Under the pieces are notes generated by a model. The model saw nothing but the letters and a program-made list of their open reading frames with translations, made no database searches and was not told the DNA's origin. A stretch of 64,000 nt of DNA from Phycomyces blakesleeanus NRRL 1555(-) (Eukaryota; Mucoromycota; Mucoromycetes; Mucorales; Phycomycetaceae): the NCBI RefSeq assembly GCF_001638985.1, contig NW_017265144.1, forward strand, positions 1,240,001 to 1,304,000, in the 5' to 3' direction. Both the position numbers and the translations under genes were made by a program. Of this stretch, positions 40,691 through 54,484 are shown piece by piece. The first letter of the stretch is position 1, and every line of letters starts with the position of its first letter.

Positions 40691-42544
40691 TTAAAGCATC
40701 CCGTAAGAGAATATTGCGACGGCTATCAATGCAGTTGAAGAGATCAAGACATTAGGATTATAAACAGTTGCCGCGCTTTTCTTTGCATCTACAAATTCAC
40801 GACCACTACTATTGATAGTAGGACCGATTTTTGAACAGCTGCCAATGTCATTACGCTTGGGATACTCCTGTCTAGCAAACCCATTAAAGTCGCATCTGCT
40901 CGCCTGGTTGTCCTGGACATAAAGACTATAAAGCCAGCTAAGTTTGCTTTCGGGAGAACAGAAAGAGTATGCTCCGTAGTGACCAGTCTCGCCATTACTG
41001 CCAATATCATTGCATGAAACCATTCCACACAAAGAATCTATCTGGATGCCAATGATGCTGCTGCTATTTGTTAACATGGATGTTGAGTCTGTATTGGACA
41101 CCTTGTCCGACGCAACGCAAGCAAGGTTGTTCTGCATACACTCGCATGCACCTTCTGAAGGGGTAGGCGGTAAGGCTACGGAAGCCTTCCAGCTGTCATC
41201 GTTTGCTGGACAATCCGGTTCTGCTCGCTGCTCGTTGAAATTGTCTAGTGTGACTCCTTTAGGATTGGCCTTGGCAAGTGCATTTTGTAGGTTGTTGTAA
41301 TCTGGGAGTAATTCAACCTTTCCGGTTGAACTATCGATTTTGACCAATCCATAGTTATTGTTCTCCTGCGTCCACTCGTACACCACACCACCTGACCATA
41401 CATCTGTCATGTCCGGTCCATACAATGCCGCTACTTCGCCAAACTTGCGCGGAGAGACAAGATTACAACCATATTCGGACAAAAATACAGGTTTGCTGTA
41501 GGTTTCAAATTCTTTGGTGCGATCTGCAAATCCAGATTTTTGAAATGTTGAGTCACCACACCATTCGTATAGATTTACACCAAAGAAATCAGCCTAGATA
41601 AAAGAAGAACAAGAAGAAGAGTTTATATGCCGGGGGCTTTTTTTTTTCTTCTTCTTTACTTGCCTGTGTGTCCGAATCACCGCATGCAAAATAATCCTTG
41701 ATTGCACCTCGGATAAATTCATCATCATTACTGGCATATCCAACTGGGATCTTTCGTTTTTGTGTTTCTCTAATATAGTTTTTTGTGTCTCTGATTACTG
41801 CCTTGACATATGGAGATGCCTTGGTGTTTGTGCGATCGTTTGTCACCTCATTGCCAGCAATAAAGGCAAATATGTTGTCGTAATGACCAAATGCATCAAT
41901 AGCAGCTGTATAAGAATTGTACTGATGAACATTGTATTCTGGACTGTTTCGGTTAACAGAGTATTTTGGTGTAGCTATATCCAATAACAGATAGATTCCA
42001 TTGTCTGCAAAGGATTTCATACAGGCGTCATGATTCTTTCGTGGATCGATCTAATCATGCATAATGATTAATATATACTTCACTTCTGGTTAACAAAATG
42101 TTGCTGTCTTGCCTCATAAACGCGTACGACATTCATTCCGATTTTCGCCATCAAAGACGCATCCCGTGCACAGGCAGATGCGTCTGATAGTGGATCCCCG
42201 TTTGAAATACCATCTGAACGAGGCTGGTAAGCAACACTAAGAATAAAATAATCAGATTAATGAATAATAATAACAATAATAATAATAATAATAATAAATA
42301 GGATTTGTATGGTTCTTTTCTCTCTTTCTCTCTCATATACATATACATATATATATATATATATTTACCCTTGATTCTCTTTTTAATTATTGTTATTATT
42401 ATTCTAGTATGGTAGTTACCCCTTGATGAAAACCTGGTTCTTAGTGACAGAATCAAAGAACTTGTGTCCTTTGATTACAATAGGATTCAGCGCTTGAACC
42501 GTAGCGACCGCACAAAGAATCGAGATTATGAAACCTGATCGCAT
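40691..42544 (-). CDS. GH72 beta-1,3-glucanosyltransferase (Gas/Gel type) with X8/CBM43 module and GPI-anchor tail
   Basis: Cell-surface enzyme that cuts and re-joins beta-1,3-glucan chains during wall growth. Four exons on the minus strand: 42544-42420, 42236-42113, 42050-41664 and 41593-40691, giving 512 residues. A signal peptide covers residues 1 to about 19 (M-R-S-G-F-I-I-S-I-L-C-A-V-A). GH72 motifs: F-I-K-G-V-A-Y-Q-P, V-V-R-V-Y-E-I-D-P, I-Y-L-L-L-D-I, the acid/base Glu in A-G-N-E-V-T-N, F-F-G-V-N-L-Y-E-W-C-G and the nucleophile Glu in F-L-S-E-Y-G-C-N. The Cys-rich C-terminal part (C-E-C-M ... L-C-G-M-V-S-C-N-D-I ... R-C-D-F-N-G-F-A) is the X8/CBM43 domain. The hydrophobic end (L-I-S-S-T-A-L-I-A-V-A-I-F) fits a GPI signal. 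Introns 2 and 3 begin with GC rather than GT (GAG/GCAAGA and CAG/GCAAGT), and both are needed for the conserved motifs. Confidence 0.93.
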
Positions 42545-44406
42545 GTCTTCCTTTCTTTTAATAAAGGATTAAACCGAAAGAATAATATGAATAAATTAAA
42601 GCACAAGAAGGTGCGAGAAAGTACAAAAGAAGATGTGTAATCTAATGGGCAGAGTAAAAGGAGAAAGAAGACAATTCAAAGCTTTGCTATCTTATTTCTC
42701 TTAGTCAAAGAGAGGGGGAGTGGGGAGGGGTTGGTGGATGCGAAATACGAATAATTATAATAAAAGAGGGAAAAAATTTTCCTTGTGGTGTATGTCATCG
42801 TCTCGCTTCCTTTTTATATATTACCTTGGTGATAATAAACAAATAATATATCGACCAAAGGAATGCAAAAATATTGGTTGAAAATAAAAGAATTTCACAC
42901 ACAATTTTTCTTTTTTTTTTTAAAAAAAAAAAGCAAACTTTTTACCATCATCATAGATATGATATATCGCCTGGAAAATGATTGAATAAGAAAAAAAACG
43001 AGAAAGGCAAACAGACAAGATGAACCTGCCTTATTTATACCTCTTCCATTTACCATGTCTCCTTACAATTGTACTATTCACTAGAATTGACTGTTGATCT
43101 TAATAGTTTTTTTTTAGCTCAGAACAAGACTCTGAAACCTTGATAAAAAAATTTTCAGTCTAAACAAATAGCACCATTCTCTTTAGAAACCCATGCCTTT
43201 TCTACTGTTTAAACACAAACAAAGACTTATATATATATATATATATTGTTAACGAGATTCCCTGTTGTCTTTTATATAAAGTATATTAATAAGAATCCTC
43301 ATAAAGTTCTCCTTAATAATGCTATAGCCAGTCATATAAAAATGGTCTCAATGTCTGTTCCGATCCCAAGTAATTTCTGTATTCTGTACCCAATATTACT
43401 CTTTCAAGCTTTTGTTTGCAGAAACAATATACTATTTGGGTCAAAGACGTGACTTAATGCATGGCCAGTATAAACATTATAAACACAAGATCAATAATAC
43501 TCCTTGCCACTATAATTATTCCACATGTTCGGCTGCTAAACAAGTTATTACACAAGTAGCTTTATTTTATATATATATATATAAGTTTCTCAATCTTTTT
43601 TAATTCTTTTTTTTTGTTTCTTAGATCCACAGTCTATACTTTAAAGTATATTTATATATTATTTTATGGCTTGAGTTTCTTTGTATTACGTGAACCAGGT
43701 CAAATGCACAAAGCAAGCAAACAGCCATCCTTGTACTATCTGATCATACAAATACCAACATTTCCTAGGTCATTTTTGTCATTATTTGTTTCATTTTGTA
43801 AATAAATAAATAAATAACAAATAAATAATGTTTTAACATATAACCATGGCAACATACATATCAAGCCACAATGGTAATCAGTTTTTGAGAATCTGAGTTT
43901 ATTTTCTTTTTCTTTACAAAATATATATATAGAGAAATGCCTCTGTTTGTGTTACTCAAGTTCTGCCGTGTATTTCATTAGAACGTGTCACAGATATGGT
44001 TGTCATGGCAACTAAACCAACTGCGGCAAGTCAAGCCACACTCAGCCCAAGAAAAATAAAACCCCTCCTCCCTCTTCCTCCAATTTGCGGGATATTGGAT
44101 CCGAAATAACTCTGACGATCCTCCCAAAAAAAGAGTTCTTTGCTTCTTTTTTTTTTCTGTTTTACTTGATAAACTCTTTATCAAACGTTGTACGGTTTAT
44201 GCCAAATTTTACTCGAATTGTTAGCGCTGTTTCATATTTTGGACGTCATCCTGTTTCAAAATAGAAGTTTTAAATGATGATTGAACAAGACTGACTGAGG
44301 AAATGTTTAATCATAGATCTAAAACTTATTGCTAGGATACTAATTACAATGATCCTACAAATTATATAAAAAAAATCCAAGATTTTGGGTCTAAATATTT
44401 ATATAT

Positions 44407-44437
<31 letters not shown>

Positions 44438-44743
44438 TTATGGCTTGAAGATATACAAGATTACATACATATAGAATTGCTTTTTGATTTTTTTTGGTAA
44501 ATGTATAAAGGATACATTTAAATAATAATAAATAATGGAATGAAACGAAATGAAATGAAATTAAAAATGAAGAAGAAGAAACTATATATAAATGGGATAT
44601 TAACACGATATTAAGTTAGATTTTTATACTATATACTAATACAATTGATTTTTTTTTCTATTGCAAAAAAAAAGGGAAAGACTGTACACTCAATGTAGTA
44701 CATACAGTATAAAAATAGAGATGAATAATACAAAGATATTTTT
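42545..44743. other. Intergenic spacer
   Basis: AT-rich with polyA/polyT tracts, (AT)n near 43228-43246 and (TTTA)n near 44403-44440. Frames in the interval (43246-43805, 44184-43978) show no family resemblance. No gene seen. Confidence 0.55.
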
Positions 44744-45277
44744 TTACAGAAAAGTCTCGTCCATTTCCATGCTCTCGATAGATCGGTTGTTATCAAAGTC
44801 ATTTGCCCATTTGTAATCAGTGTTTGTGGTTGTTAAGGCTTCGTCAAAGAATTCATGTTGCCCAGCAGGTGCTGATAAACTCCAATCCCAGTCTTCGCTT
44901 GTACGTGAGGTAAAGATTTCATCATCTATGTAAGAGGATTCCAGAACCTCGAGCTCCTCATCGTCGTCTTCTTCGTCATCTTCTTCTTCAAGGCTTCCTA
45001 GGCAAGTATCAAGCCATTCTTGCTGGAGAGAGGTATCCTGATCGTCTGCTATCCGGGTGGGCTGAGAGTACTGTCTTGTGAGGGGAACAGTCTCATACTC
45101 GGTTGGAGGAGTTGACCGGTAGCTTTGGGTGGATTTGATTGCGTTGTTGATAAGTACAAGCTTTCGCATAGAGGCATCAGTAGGAGATCTGTAAAATTCA
45201 GAGAGCTTCATCTTGGAGATAAAGTAGATGCGGTGCTGGAGGGGGAGAGTGCGTCCCATTGAGTAAACTGAATCCAT
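44744..45277 (-). CDS. Hypothetical acidic protein, 177 residues
   Basis: Uninterrupted frame starting M-D-S-V-Y-S-M-G-R-T-L. The N-terminal third is mildly basic (K-M-K-L-S-E-F-Y-R-S-P-T). The middle has an Asp/Glu run (L-E-E-E-D-D-E-E-D-D-D-E-E) and the C-terminal part has several Trp and Asp residues (E-D-W-D-W-S-L, Y-K-W-A-N-D-F-D). I know no family with this layout. Base composition is higher in G and C than the flanks, and codon use looks natural, so it is probably a real gene, single-exon as drawn. The start could lie 75 nt further upstream at 45352. Function unknown. Confidence 0.55.
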   Translation of the reverse strand: MDSVYSMGRTLPLQHRIYFISKMKLSEFYRSPTDASMRKLVLINNAIKSTQSYRSTPPTEYETVPLTRQYSQPTRIADDQDTSLQQEWLDTCLGSLEEEDDEEDDDEELEVLESSYIDDEIFTSRTSEDWDWSLSAPAGQHEFFDEALTTTNTDYKWANDFDNNRSIESMEMDETFL

Positions 45278-48200
45278 TTTGTATAAAGTAAGAAAGTTGT
45301 GCTGTAAACTGGGAAGAAGTGTGAGTTTGTGATATTGGAAATCTGTTTGCAATGCAAGGTCCTTTTATATCTTTGTTTTTTCTTTTTCTTTTTTGTCTTT
45401 CTTCTTTTGGAATATCTATTTACTGCTGCGCAGGTGAGCTGCGGTCTGATGTTCTTAATCACACAGTAAAAAAAATAAATAGCTTATAGGCGTGTGATCA
45501 AAAAAAAAGAGGAGTTATGATATACGCCACTTGGGGAAGACAATTTTGTGCTTAAGGTTATACAAGAAAAAACCCTAAATTATATAGCTGAATCTAAAAA
45601 AAAGATTGTGTTTAACGTGGAAAGATACGAGTGGGGAATACCTTTCAAATGAAGATCTCATAGGATTTTTTTTTCTATTGTGGCTTCTTCAGTGATACAC
45701 ATAAGGCACCGATATTCAGAAATCCTAAACCAAACCATTATCGTAGCATAAAGGAACTTATACAAGACTCATTAGAATACGAACTAAAAAATGAAACCAG
45801 AAGACCATTTTGTAAGAGAAGAAAAGATAGATGAGACTAGACTTAGACACTTTAGACTAAGGAACTTCATGAAATCGAACACTTGCTTGTATTATTGCGT
45901 AGTCAATCTTTTTTTGTTCCGATGTTTCCTTTTCATTTGGCCGGTTTCAGCCGTGTTCTAGCTTTGAGTTTGTGGAGAGAGCGCACTTCTTGGAACTGTA
46001 GCACGAAAACAAACATATCGTACAACGTACAATGTCAAATATACATTTAGTTTTACTGCGACTTGTTTCTGATTTGGTTATGCCAAAACACTAATGCTTG
46101 GCAGTGATTGACTGGGAAGAGTATCCTTCCTAATAAACAATCATCAAATGATCATAACAAGCCATCTGATAAAAGGTTTTCTTTTCAAAAAGCTAAGATC
46201 AATTACTTTAGAGCCTCAATGAAAGCGTATATCAAAGCACTATTTGATGTATATGCACGTTTGATTAAAGACGTGCATTTAATATGTTTCTTTTGACAAC
46301 AATGCAATTGATCCAGCATATGATCTACTGTCAAATGTATTGACTGTAGGTATGACCTAAATGACTCACACTGTTTCTTGAACCGCAGTAACAATATGTG
46401 CTTTTGTTCCATTGCACAAAAGGTGTATATCTGTGGTAATACAGAATTAGCTTATTATTCTTTATCGAAATTAATCTTATGTGGTAACCTAGGCAACCAA
46501 AATTTTGTGTGTGAGATAAAAAAAAAAAGAGGGGTAAAGTTTCATTTCGTCTGTGTCCTATAGATACGAGACTGTTATCAATATGAAATTTTCCTCAAAA
46601 GGAACAAAGTAACCAGACAGCTGTTTATATTGTGTGCGATAGATTTTCTATCGAGTTCAGACCAGAAGGTATCCCTTGGATATCTAGAATCAAATTTGTC
46701 TAGGCATAATTTTTTATTTATTTTTTGGTTTTATCTATGGAATCGATTATTCGGCCTATCAGACCATCCTAATTAGTTCTTTATTTAAATAATTAGAATA
46801 AAAATTGTTGGTAAAGCCAAGCACAACGCCTATAATATGTTCTCACAGCTTCCATTATCGACCCCATTAATATCACAGGGAGTTGATTGTACCAAGAGAT
46901 CATCGATGTTTCTATTATCTATTTTCTAATTCTCGGATGGCCTCATGCCAAGCACAGGCACAAAATTGTGTCTTTATTTACCTCACTTGTGTAAATTAAA
47001 CTTGTTTAACTTGCAAGTTTTAACATGTTCGTTTGTAGATTAGGTCAACCAATTTCAATTATAAATCTTACCAAAAAAAAAAAAGAATACAAAACTAATG
47101 CATACTTTCTAACTACAAAATACGAAACTTTGTTTGTGTGGAGATGTTGATAGACTCAGAATTACGAAATACGAAAACAGTTTTATGAGAAAGCTGTTCC
47201 TGTAAGAGAAATTTGTCACGGGCACATTGTGTTCTTTAGTCACTTTCCTCACCAGACATTTCCCCTTACTTCCCGTGCTATACTAGCTATCAGATTCTTG
47301 GCTATCAGCAGCAGACAATGAAATAGATATAATTGCGAACACTGTGATTGCATTTTTTTATTGAATAAGATCCACAGCACGTGTCCTCAATGTCATCAAT
47401 AGCCAATAAGAAAAAAAATTACCAATGCGTTCTGGTGATACACAGTGTAGGGCAATTTATAATGAATACTGCATGTAGAAGTTCAAACCATATACCTAAA
47501 GGTCTTACAGTTTTGAAAGAGAGTAGTATCTGAAATAAAGACTAATGGTACCAGGCAAAAATAATAGTACTCATGAGTATCTTGAAACAAAGAAAGAAAG
47601 AAAAAAAGAAAGTATTACTAGTACTATTATTATAAGAAAAGCTAATTATCTCTTTCTCTCTCTATGAGCAAAAAAGGAACGTCAACGGACAGTATTGGCG
47701 AATCGATCATAAGATACGTGATTGCTTTATACCTATGACAAGGCGAACAATCACAACTCTTTGCAGCTGTTTCACATCACATTGTCCTACGTCACTATAT
47801 ATGTATTCTGTATTGCATCACTAGCAGGTAATATTAGCATTATCCAGGAACAATGCTTACGTTGGTACGGTCATTTTTGGCTCTCTATAATTCACAAGCT
47901 ATTCTTTATTTATATATATGTATATCGAAAAAATGACTATCTGCATTTAATAATGTCTGTCCTATTGGAACTTGTATTTACTTAATAATTGGAGCTTTTG
48001 TTATTAAGTTTGGCCTATTAGTAATAAGTATGTCTTGCGTTAGAAATCAATAAAACGATTTAGTGTAAAATCATCAAACTACTAAATGCTTTTGGATTCT
48101 ATATATGTATTTTATATAAAAAATAGAAAAAATAGTGGTTACTGTTGACGCAAAAACAATCTTATATTAAGATAACATTCATACTGAGATTATACAACAT

Positions 48201-49199
48201 AAGCGCCGATTTTAATATTTACATACAGACAAAAATATAATTTCCGACATATGATCAACATTATGTGTAAAGCTGCTTTTTTTTTGTTTTTGTTTAATAC
48301 CTTTTTAGCTCATGCTCCTCAGCATTTACTTTGGATTTAAACTGCTTGAAGATCTTATGTTTTCTCCTTTTTTTTTTGATAGTACTATTTAGGATTTTCT
48401 GCCTATTATATTAAAACCAAAGAGTAGCAAGCACTCCAAATATTTGGGACTTTATTATTAACAAACATAAAAGTCCCTTCTTTTTTTTTGGTGACCAATT
48501 TTTGAACAATGAAAATAATACCTTTTTATTCTAAAATAAATAATAGCTCCTTTAGTGATCTGTTGACCTCTAGTTCTCTCTCTGTGGATACAAGCATACA
48601 CACACACACACACATACATATAAATTTATTTATTCTTAAGTTACTCATTTGCATATTGGCATAAAATCATATTAATTTACAGCCTCTAGAAATTAATTTC
48701 AGTTTTAAAAGACACAACAACCTTGCTAATATCACACTAAATTCATCTTTGAATTCATTTACTCAATTGGTCTTCTTGTGTTTGTTCAAATGGCTTTACA
48801 AAAAGAAAAGAAAAAGAAAGCAAGTTGTTTTTTTTTATTTTATTTCCAAAGAGAACAACCTACAGATTTGTTCATTTTTTTTTGTAACCATCTAAATGAC
48901 GTCACTGCAAGAGTAGCTTACAACTCATTCTCAAATCTGCTTTGGCCAGAAAGGTGGTGCAGATAGCGAACTCCGACTTTAACCATCCTTACTGACTGGG
49001 TCATCCCAAGTCCATATAGACGTTTGGCAAGTTAAAGTGATTAGCTCACCATCTGCCAAAAGGGTTAACCCATCTCAACAGCAAAAATATAATATCTTTT
49101 TTTTTCTTTAAAAAAGTGGAACCTTTGTTTTTTTTAAAGAAAAATACAATTTCCTTTTGTGGATGTCATCCTCTGCACTGTTAAACCCTTCATCAAGTC
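45278..49199. other. Long gene-free stretch
   Basis: Nearly 4 kb of AT-rich sequence upstream of both the acidic ORF and the PHD-SET gene. Only short, unrelated open frames occur (for example 46108-46296 and 47722-47985), with no recognisable motif. A (CA)n run lies near 48597-48615. I see no gene, transposase or RNA gene. Confidence 0.5.
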
Positions 49200-52100
49200 A
49201 TGTCAAAGCTTAGCTACCCTCCTCCCCGTACGCTCCAAGGCTCTATGCCTACACTTGACAAAAAAATAGAGATGGAAGAGGATCCTATAGATACAGGCGT
49301 TATTCGATGCATCTGCAGCTCATCTGATGATGATGGTTTTACGATCCAGTGCGAACAATGCCTAGTCTGGCAACATGCATTCTGTGTACGAATCGACCAA
49401 AGCAACATCCCAGACCACTACCTCTGTGACAAATGCGAAAGAAGATCTAAAGACGAACGCCGTCCTGAAACTACTCGTCTACGAAAAGATGCTCTCAAAG
49501 AAGATTTGGCAACAGATGCATTTTCCCCAACAGATAAAAAGAGAGCATACACATTTGTAGACCCAATACCCCCCATCGAGACACCAGCCACAAAACGAAA
49601 GGAGGAAAAGCAAAAAGGACGTCTGCAATTCACACGTGAGAGAAGACCTATACACGACGGCACACGAAGAGCATCTCACACACCACGCACTACGAAAAAA
49701 CCAAAGCTTTCGAAGCGGATTGCGATTACCCAAGACACTTTACGCGGACTTGACTCTCCCGAGCCACTTGCGCAAAGTCTACAGAAGAAACTGCCACACA
49801 AGCGAGGTTATGTACCGACGAATTATAACACAGTAAAGAGCAAGTTTGTGAAGCAGATATTTAAAGAAGCAAGAGAAAGATGGAGTCAGCAAACCAAATG
49901 GAGAGCGTCTGTGTGGAAAGACGGGCTTCCTCGCCGAGAAGAGCACACCCGTACACGAGACTGTCCTTATGTGTCAATGGATACTTCCACAGTCACTTCA
50001 ACTAATACCAAGATATTTGTTCGACCTCTCAAACGCTCTGACAGCACACTATACCCTCGAAACGATCTACATTTGCGCAAAGGAGTATTTTCGGATACGC
50101 ACATTCCTACGGACTGGTTCCTAATGGAAGTGAATGGAGATGTTTTTCTAAAGTCAGAATATAAGTTCAATCCTATAAACGAATTTTCCGAGTTAGGCAC
50201 CCAACGAGAGCATGTCTTATTTTATCCAACGCTTGATTTGTGTATTGACGCAAGATACCATGGCAACAATGGAAGATACATACGCCGATCGTGTCATCCG
50301 AATGCAGATGTGCGAAGTATTGTCCTGTCCCATGCCAAAGACGACAATATGATTCATCTCGGTATCTTTACACGCGAAGAAATCCGGCCAGGTCAGGAAG
50401 TGACGCTGGGATGGAATTGGCAACGCGGACATATCGCATGGCAAAAAAACATTGAATGGCACAACCGAACTCCTGGTACTGACGATCAACACCAAGTAAT
50501 TGATGAAGAAGAGGAAAGGGAAAAACGGAAGTCAGTCCAGAGAATGCTTGATTTTTTCTACAAAGAGTTTGGCGACTGTGCTTGTCAAGACAAAGGACGA
50601 TGCTTTATAGAACATCTGCGGAAAGAAGCCAGTGGTGAAAAGAGCCGCAAGACATGGTCATCTGAGCTCAGACCACCAGTACCTAGGCGAATCAATGAGC
50701 TTGAAGACGAAAGTTTGGATATATACACACCGAAAAGAAAACAGGAAAAAACCATACGGAGAAACAGCACAGCCAATGCGGACAGTGTATTTTCTTTTCA
50801 AAATTCTCGACAGAGTGTGGTATCTGCTCTTAATCCAAAGATTGACGGGCAGGAGAGGCTTACATCCGATTCTCCGGATCCGTCTATGGAAGACTGTCTT
50901 GAGATTGATGTCACGTCAACATCACCCGGCGGAGGAAGCCCGGTTCGAGGAGAGTCGACATTACGAGTTGATGGGGCATCGGAAGAAGAGCTTGATGTGG
51001 ATGGTGATATTGACATTGGGGAAGATTTTCTGGGATCACCTCTCAATTGCTCAAAAGACCAGGATACAACGAATGTAAGCGACAATGAAGACCTGTCGTC
51101 TCTTACGTCTCTATCGTCACTATCTGGATTCGAAGACACTGGAAATGAAGCTTCAGACGACGAACGGCGAGTGAGAATAAAGAGCCGTCGATCGGGTCGG
51201 AGGAAAGAGGAAGGGCGCCAGGGCGGAAAGTCGCGGAGACGACATGACAATGGATTTAGAAGATCACCTGAGGTGGAGAAATCTGGGGATATTCTAGGCA
51301 GCAAGGTGCTTCCGTATATGCTGCCATTCAAAAAGCGCTGGATGTGTAGTTTCCGCGAACAGGGCCCAAAGCCATCCAAAAGCGGGTCTTCTAAAGCAGG
51401 TAATATAATAATTAAAGAGAATATGATGAACTCTTTTGTTGATAAAGAAAGAAGAAAAAATTCTAGATGCAGATGAAAAGATTAGTTTGGGAAATTTGGA
51501 ATCAATCCAAGTTTCATCCAAGCTTAGTATACATGACAGTGATATGGATATTGAGCCATCTGAAGAAGTCCAGAAAACTCCTGAGCCAGAGTATCATAAA
51601 CAAGCGATGGATTCTTCCCTAGAAAAAGATTTCTTTGCAGACATTAGCGTTGATGATGGACCTGAAGAACCAGTTTGCGATGTAGTGAAACAAGATTTGG
51701 CAGCACCAGACAGGCACAGTAATTCACGGTCTTTGAACAAGACAGAACATCCAGTCCGTCTGGATGGTGCAATTCCTGAATATACCTCTGCAGATTTTGT
51801 ACTAGACGATGGAGAATTGAGTGACGCTAGTTCAGCGTCAACCCTACCACTTGACGAAGATGATGATGATCGCAGACCAACCCCCACAATCATTTCTGTT
51901 TCAACACCCACTCTTATTGCTAGTCCGCCTGCCGTTCCCGAAACAAATCCCGCGGGTAAAGACTTTCCAGTCAATGTTGACAATGCGTCCTGTGATCCAA
52001 CTGAACTCAACCAAGCTGATTCCGAATTATCAAAAGTTAATGTTGTTGAAAGCATTTGGTCTCCTCCGCCAACCCAAGCACTAGATAATACGGCTAGTGA

Positions 52101-52542
52101 TATTAAAGCACAAGTCAGCATTGATGAGAATCTAAAGGACGAAAGCAAGTTAGAAAATGTTCCTGAGCCTGAAAAAAGGAAGGACTTGAACAATATGGTA
52201 GCTCCCGGTAGCACTGAGGAAAAAGGGACTCTTGGGACGTTTCCCCCTGAAGCAAAACCAGTAAAGATCAAGCTTTCTATTCAAGAATATCTTTCCCGAC
52301 GCTCTGCCCACCCTCTAGAACAATCCACAGAAACTGTACAGTCGGAAGAATCTACCGAAACAAGCCTGACAGTAGAAAAATCCATAGACATACTTCCTCT
52401 TCCTCTTCCTCTGTCTCCTCTTCCAGCCACTACTACAACTACCACACCATCAACAGCAGTAGCAGCAGTAGGATCTTCTTCTTCTTCTTCTTCTTCTTCA
52501 TCATCATCAAAAACTGCTGCTGCTGCTGCTGCTGATTCATAG
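49200..52542 (+). CDS. SET3: PHD-finger and SET-domain protein (Set3 / MLL5-SETD5 group)
   Basis: Predicted chromatin regulator, the scaffold of a Set3C-like histone deacetylase complex. Two exons, 49200-51399 and 51467-52542, giving 1091 residues; the 67-nt intron is in phase 1. A PHD finger at about residues 37-80 shows C-I-C, then C-E-Q-C, W-Q-H-A-F-C and C-D-K-C. The SET domain lies at about residues 280-420, including G-V-F-S-D, E-L-G-T-Q-R-E-H and the hallmark R-Y-I-R-R-S-C-H-P-N-A, followed by E-E-I-R-P-G-Q-E-V-T-L-G-W. R-R-S-C in place of the usual N-H-S-C is typical of the Set3/MLL5 group, whose SET domains are generally thought to be catalytically inactive. A post-SET-like Cys cluster follows (G-D-C-A-C-Q-D-K-G-R-C). 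The C-terminal half is acidic and disordered, ending in poly-Ser and poly-Ala. Confidence 0.9.
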
Positions 52543-53195
52543 ACTTCATTTTAATGTTCTCGCCAGTTACCTTTCTCAACCTCACCCTTCTCTATACTTA
52601 CACATTTATAATTTTTTTTTGCTTTTTTTTTGTTTTCTTAACCTCTTCTTTTTATTCTTTCCTTTAGAGGTTCCCTTTGTAGTAACTTCACTTGTATCAT
52701 TCTTTTACCCTTGGTTTTTTTTTATTATTTGTGCTATCATATTGTACATCATTTTCTTAATTTTTTTTTAATTTTTTTTTTTTTTACTTTAGTGTGTCTG
52801 TTCTTAAGAGACGCTCTAATTGACATACATAATATTGTGTACATGTACATGTGCATATGCATATGCATATACATATACACTTTTATAATGAAAGTGCTTT
52901 AATATACTGCACTGTTATATATATATATACATTATATCATATCATATCATTGGTCAATCTCAGGGCTAGATCCTTAAAAGAATGTTTGTTTTTTCAGGAT
53001 ATAAAGTTCCCAAAAGACGTTAGAAATTATACTCATATATAATATATATATATATATATATATTTATACTGTGTGGACAGAGAGAGAGAGAGAGAGAGAT
53101 AGAAAGAGATAGGATTGGTTAAAGGTTTCTAAAAAGGTAAAAATGGGAAATATAAAAGCTTTAGCCACGTGCGAAATTAATCGTACCATTGAAGC

Positions 53196-53226
<31 letters not shown>

Positions 53227-54484
53227 ACTTACCATTCTCAGCCTCATTTTTCAAGGCACACAGAAAGGGGGGTATGTGCGTTAAGCTACTCTAGAATGCA
53301 TATATATATATATAAGTGTGTTATTGTTATTACAATGGTCTTCTTTTTGTAATGAAGTCTAGTAGACCAATAAGACCTGTATCTTTATAGGTTAAGAAAA
53401 AAAAATCAATGAAAAGCAGTAGATGTGCTGATCCACAATAATATCAAATATATCCTCTTTGGCAACAGATAAACTAGAAACAATTGCTTAATTCTCTTGA
53501 TTCTATAATATATATATAAATAAATAAGAAATAAATGAGGCCACTCTTAAAGAACAAGGTTAGGTTGAACACGGGCACTTGATAAAGAAAGAAAGAAAGA
53601 AAGAAAGATAAATAAATTCAATCTGTTAATGGTACAATCGTATCATGACACCAAGACTCCGCCAGAATTCCTTTTATTGTTTATAAAACATAAATAAATA
53701 AATAAATCAAAAATAATACCGGGGTTGATATTCAACATGAGTTTTTTTATATATATCATTACAATTTGATTATCAAAGAGGTTTCGATATGAGTTATATG
53801 CTCCAAGTAGTGTAATTCAGTGTACAGTACACCACAGTATAATATTCCGAAAAACAGGTTCCAGAAAGAAAAAAAAAAAAAAACACAGAAATAGTTTAAC
53901 CAAAAAAATAAATAAATAAATCATGCATTTTCTCTCTCTCTCTCTCTCTACTTGATGCAAGGCTCAAAGATATAATATTAATATTAATATAATATATCAA
54001 ATCAAATCAAAACGTACAAAATATAAAGTCAAGAGTATAATATAAAATATAATAGTAATAATGATAGTAATTGTTGTAGTGATAGTGATAAATAATAATA
54101 ACGATAATAATAATAATAATAGTAAGATATCGCGCAAGTAATCTACAGCATATGCATAGGGTCAGAGAAAAAAAAAAGAAGCTCTTATTTGGGCATAGGA
54201 TGGAGAGGAGAGAGGGCGTTTTTTTTTCTTTCTTTCTTGCGCGGTATTAAAAAAAAATGGGATAATTATATATGTAAAAAAGACGTGAGTGAATGGTTGT
54301 GAAGTGTGAAGTTAAGAGGTAAAGAAGTAAAGGGAGTGAATAACAAGAAATAAAATAAAAAAATTAAAAAAAGTAACAAGTAGCAAGGGTTGATTTACAA
54401 GAAACCATAGAGGTTAGAGATAGACAATAAAAGTTAAAGAAACAGTTAATAAAGAAGAAGAAGAAGAAGTGAAGGTGGGGAATA
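52543..54484. other. Spacer between convergent PHD-SET and SREBP genes
   Basis: Shared 3' flank. Dense in simple repeats: T tracts, TGCATA words near 52850, (AT)n, (GA)n near 53078-53098, a run of about 26 A at 53196-53221, (GAAA)n near 53587-53608 and (TC)n near 53932-53950. No gene. Confidence 0.6.

Noticed and set aside
50798..52271. Long minus-strand ORFs opposite the PHD-SET gene (193 and 225 codons)
   Set aside because: Ser-rich antisense shadows of Asp/Glu/Ser-rich coding DNA, with no family features.
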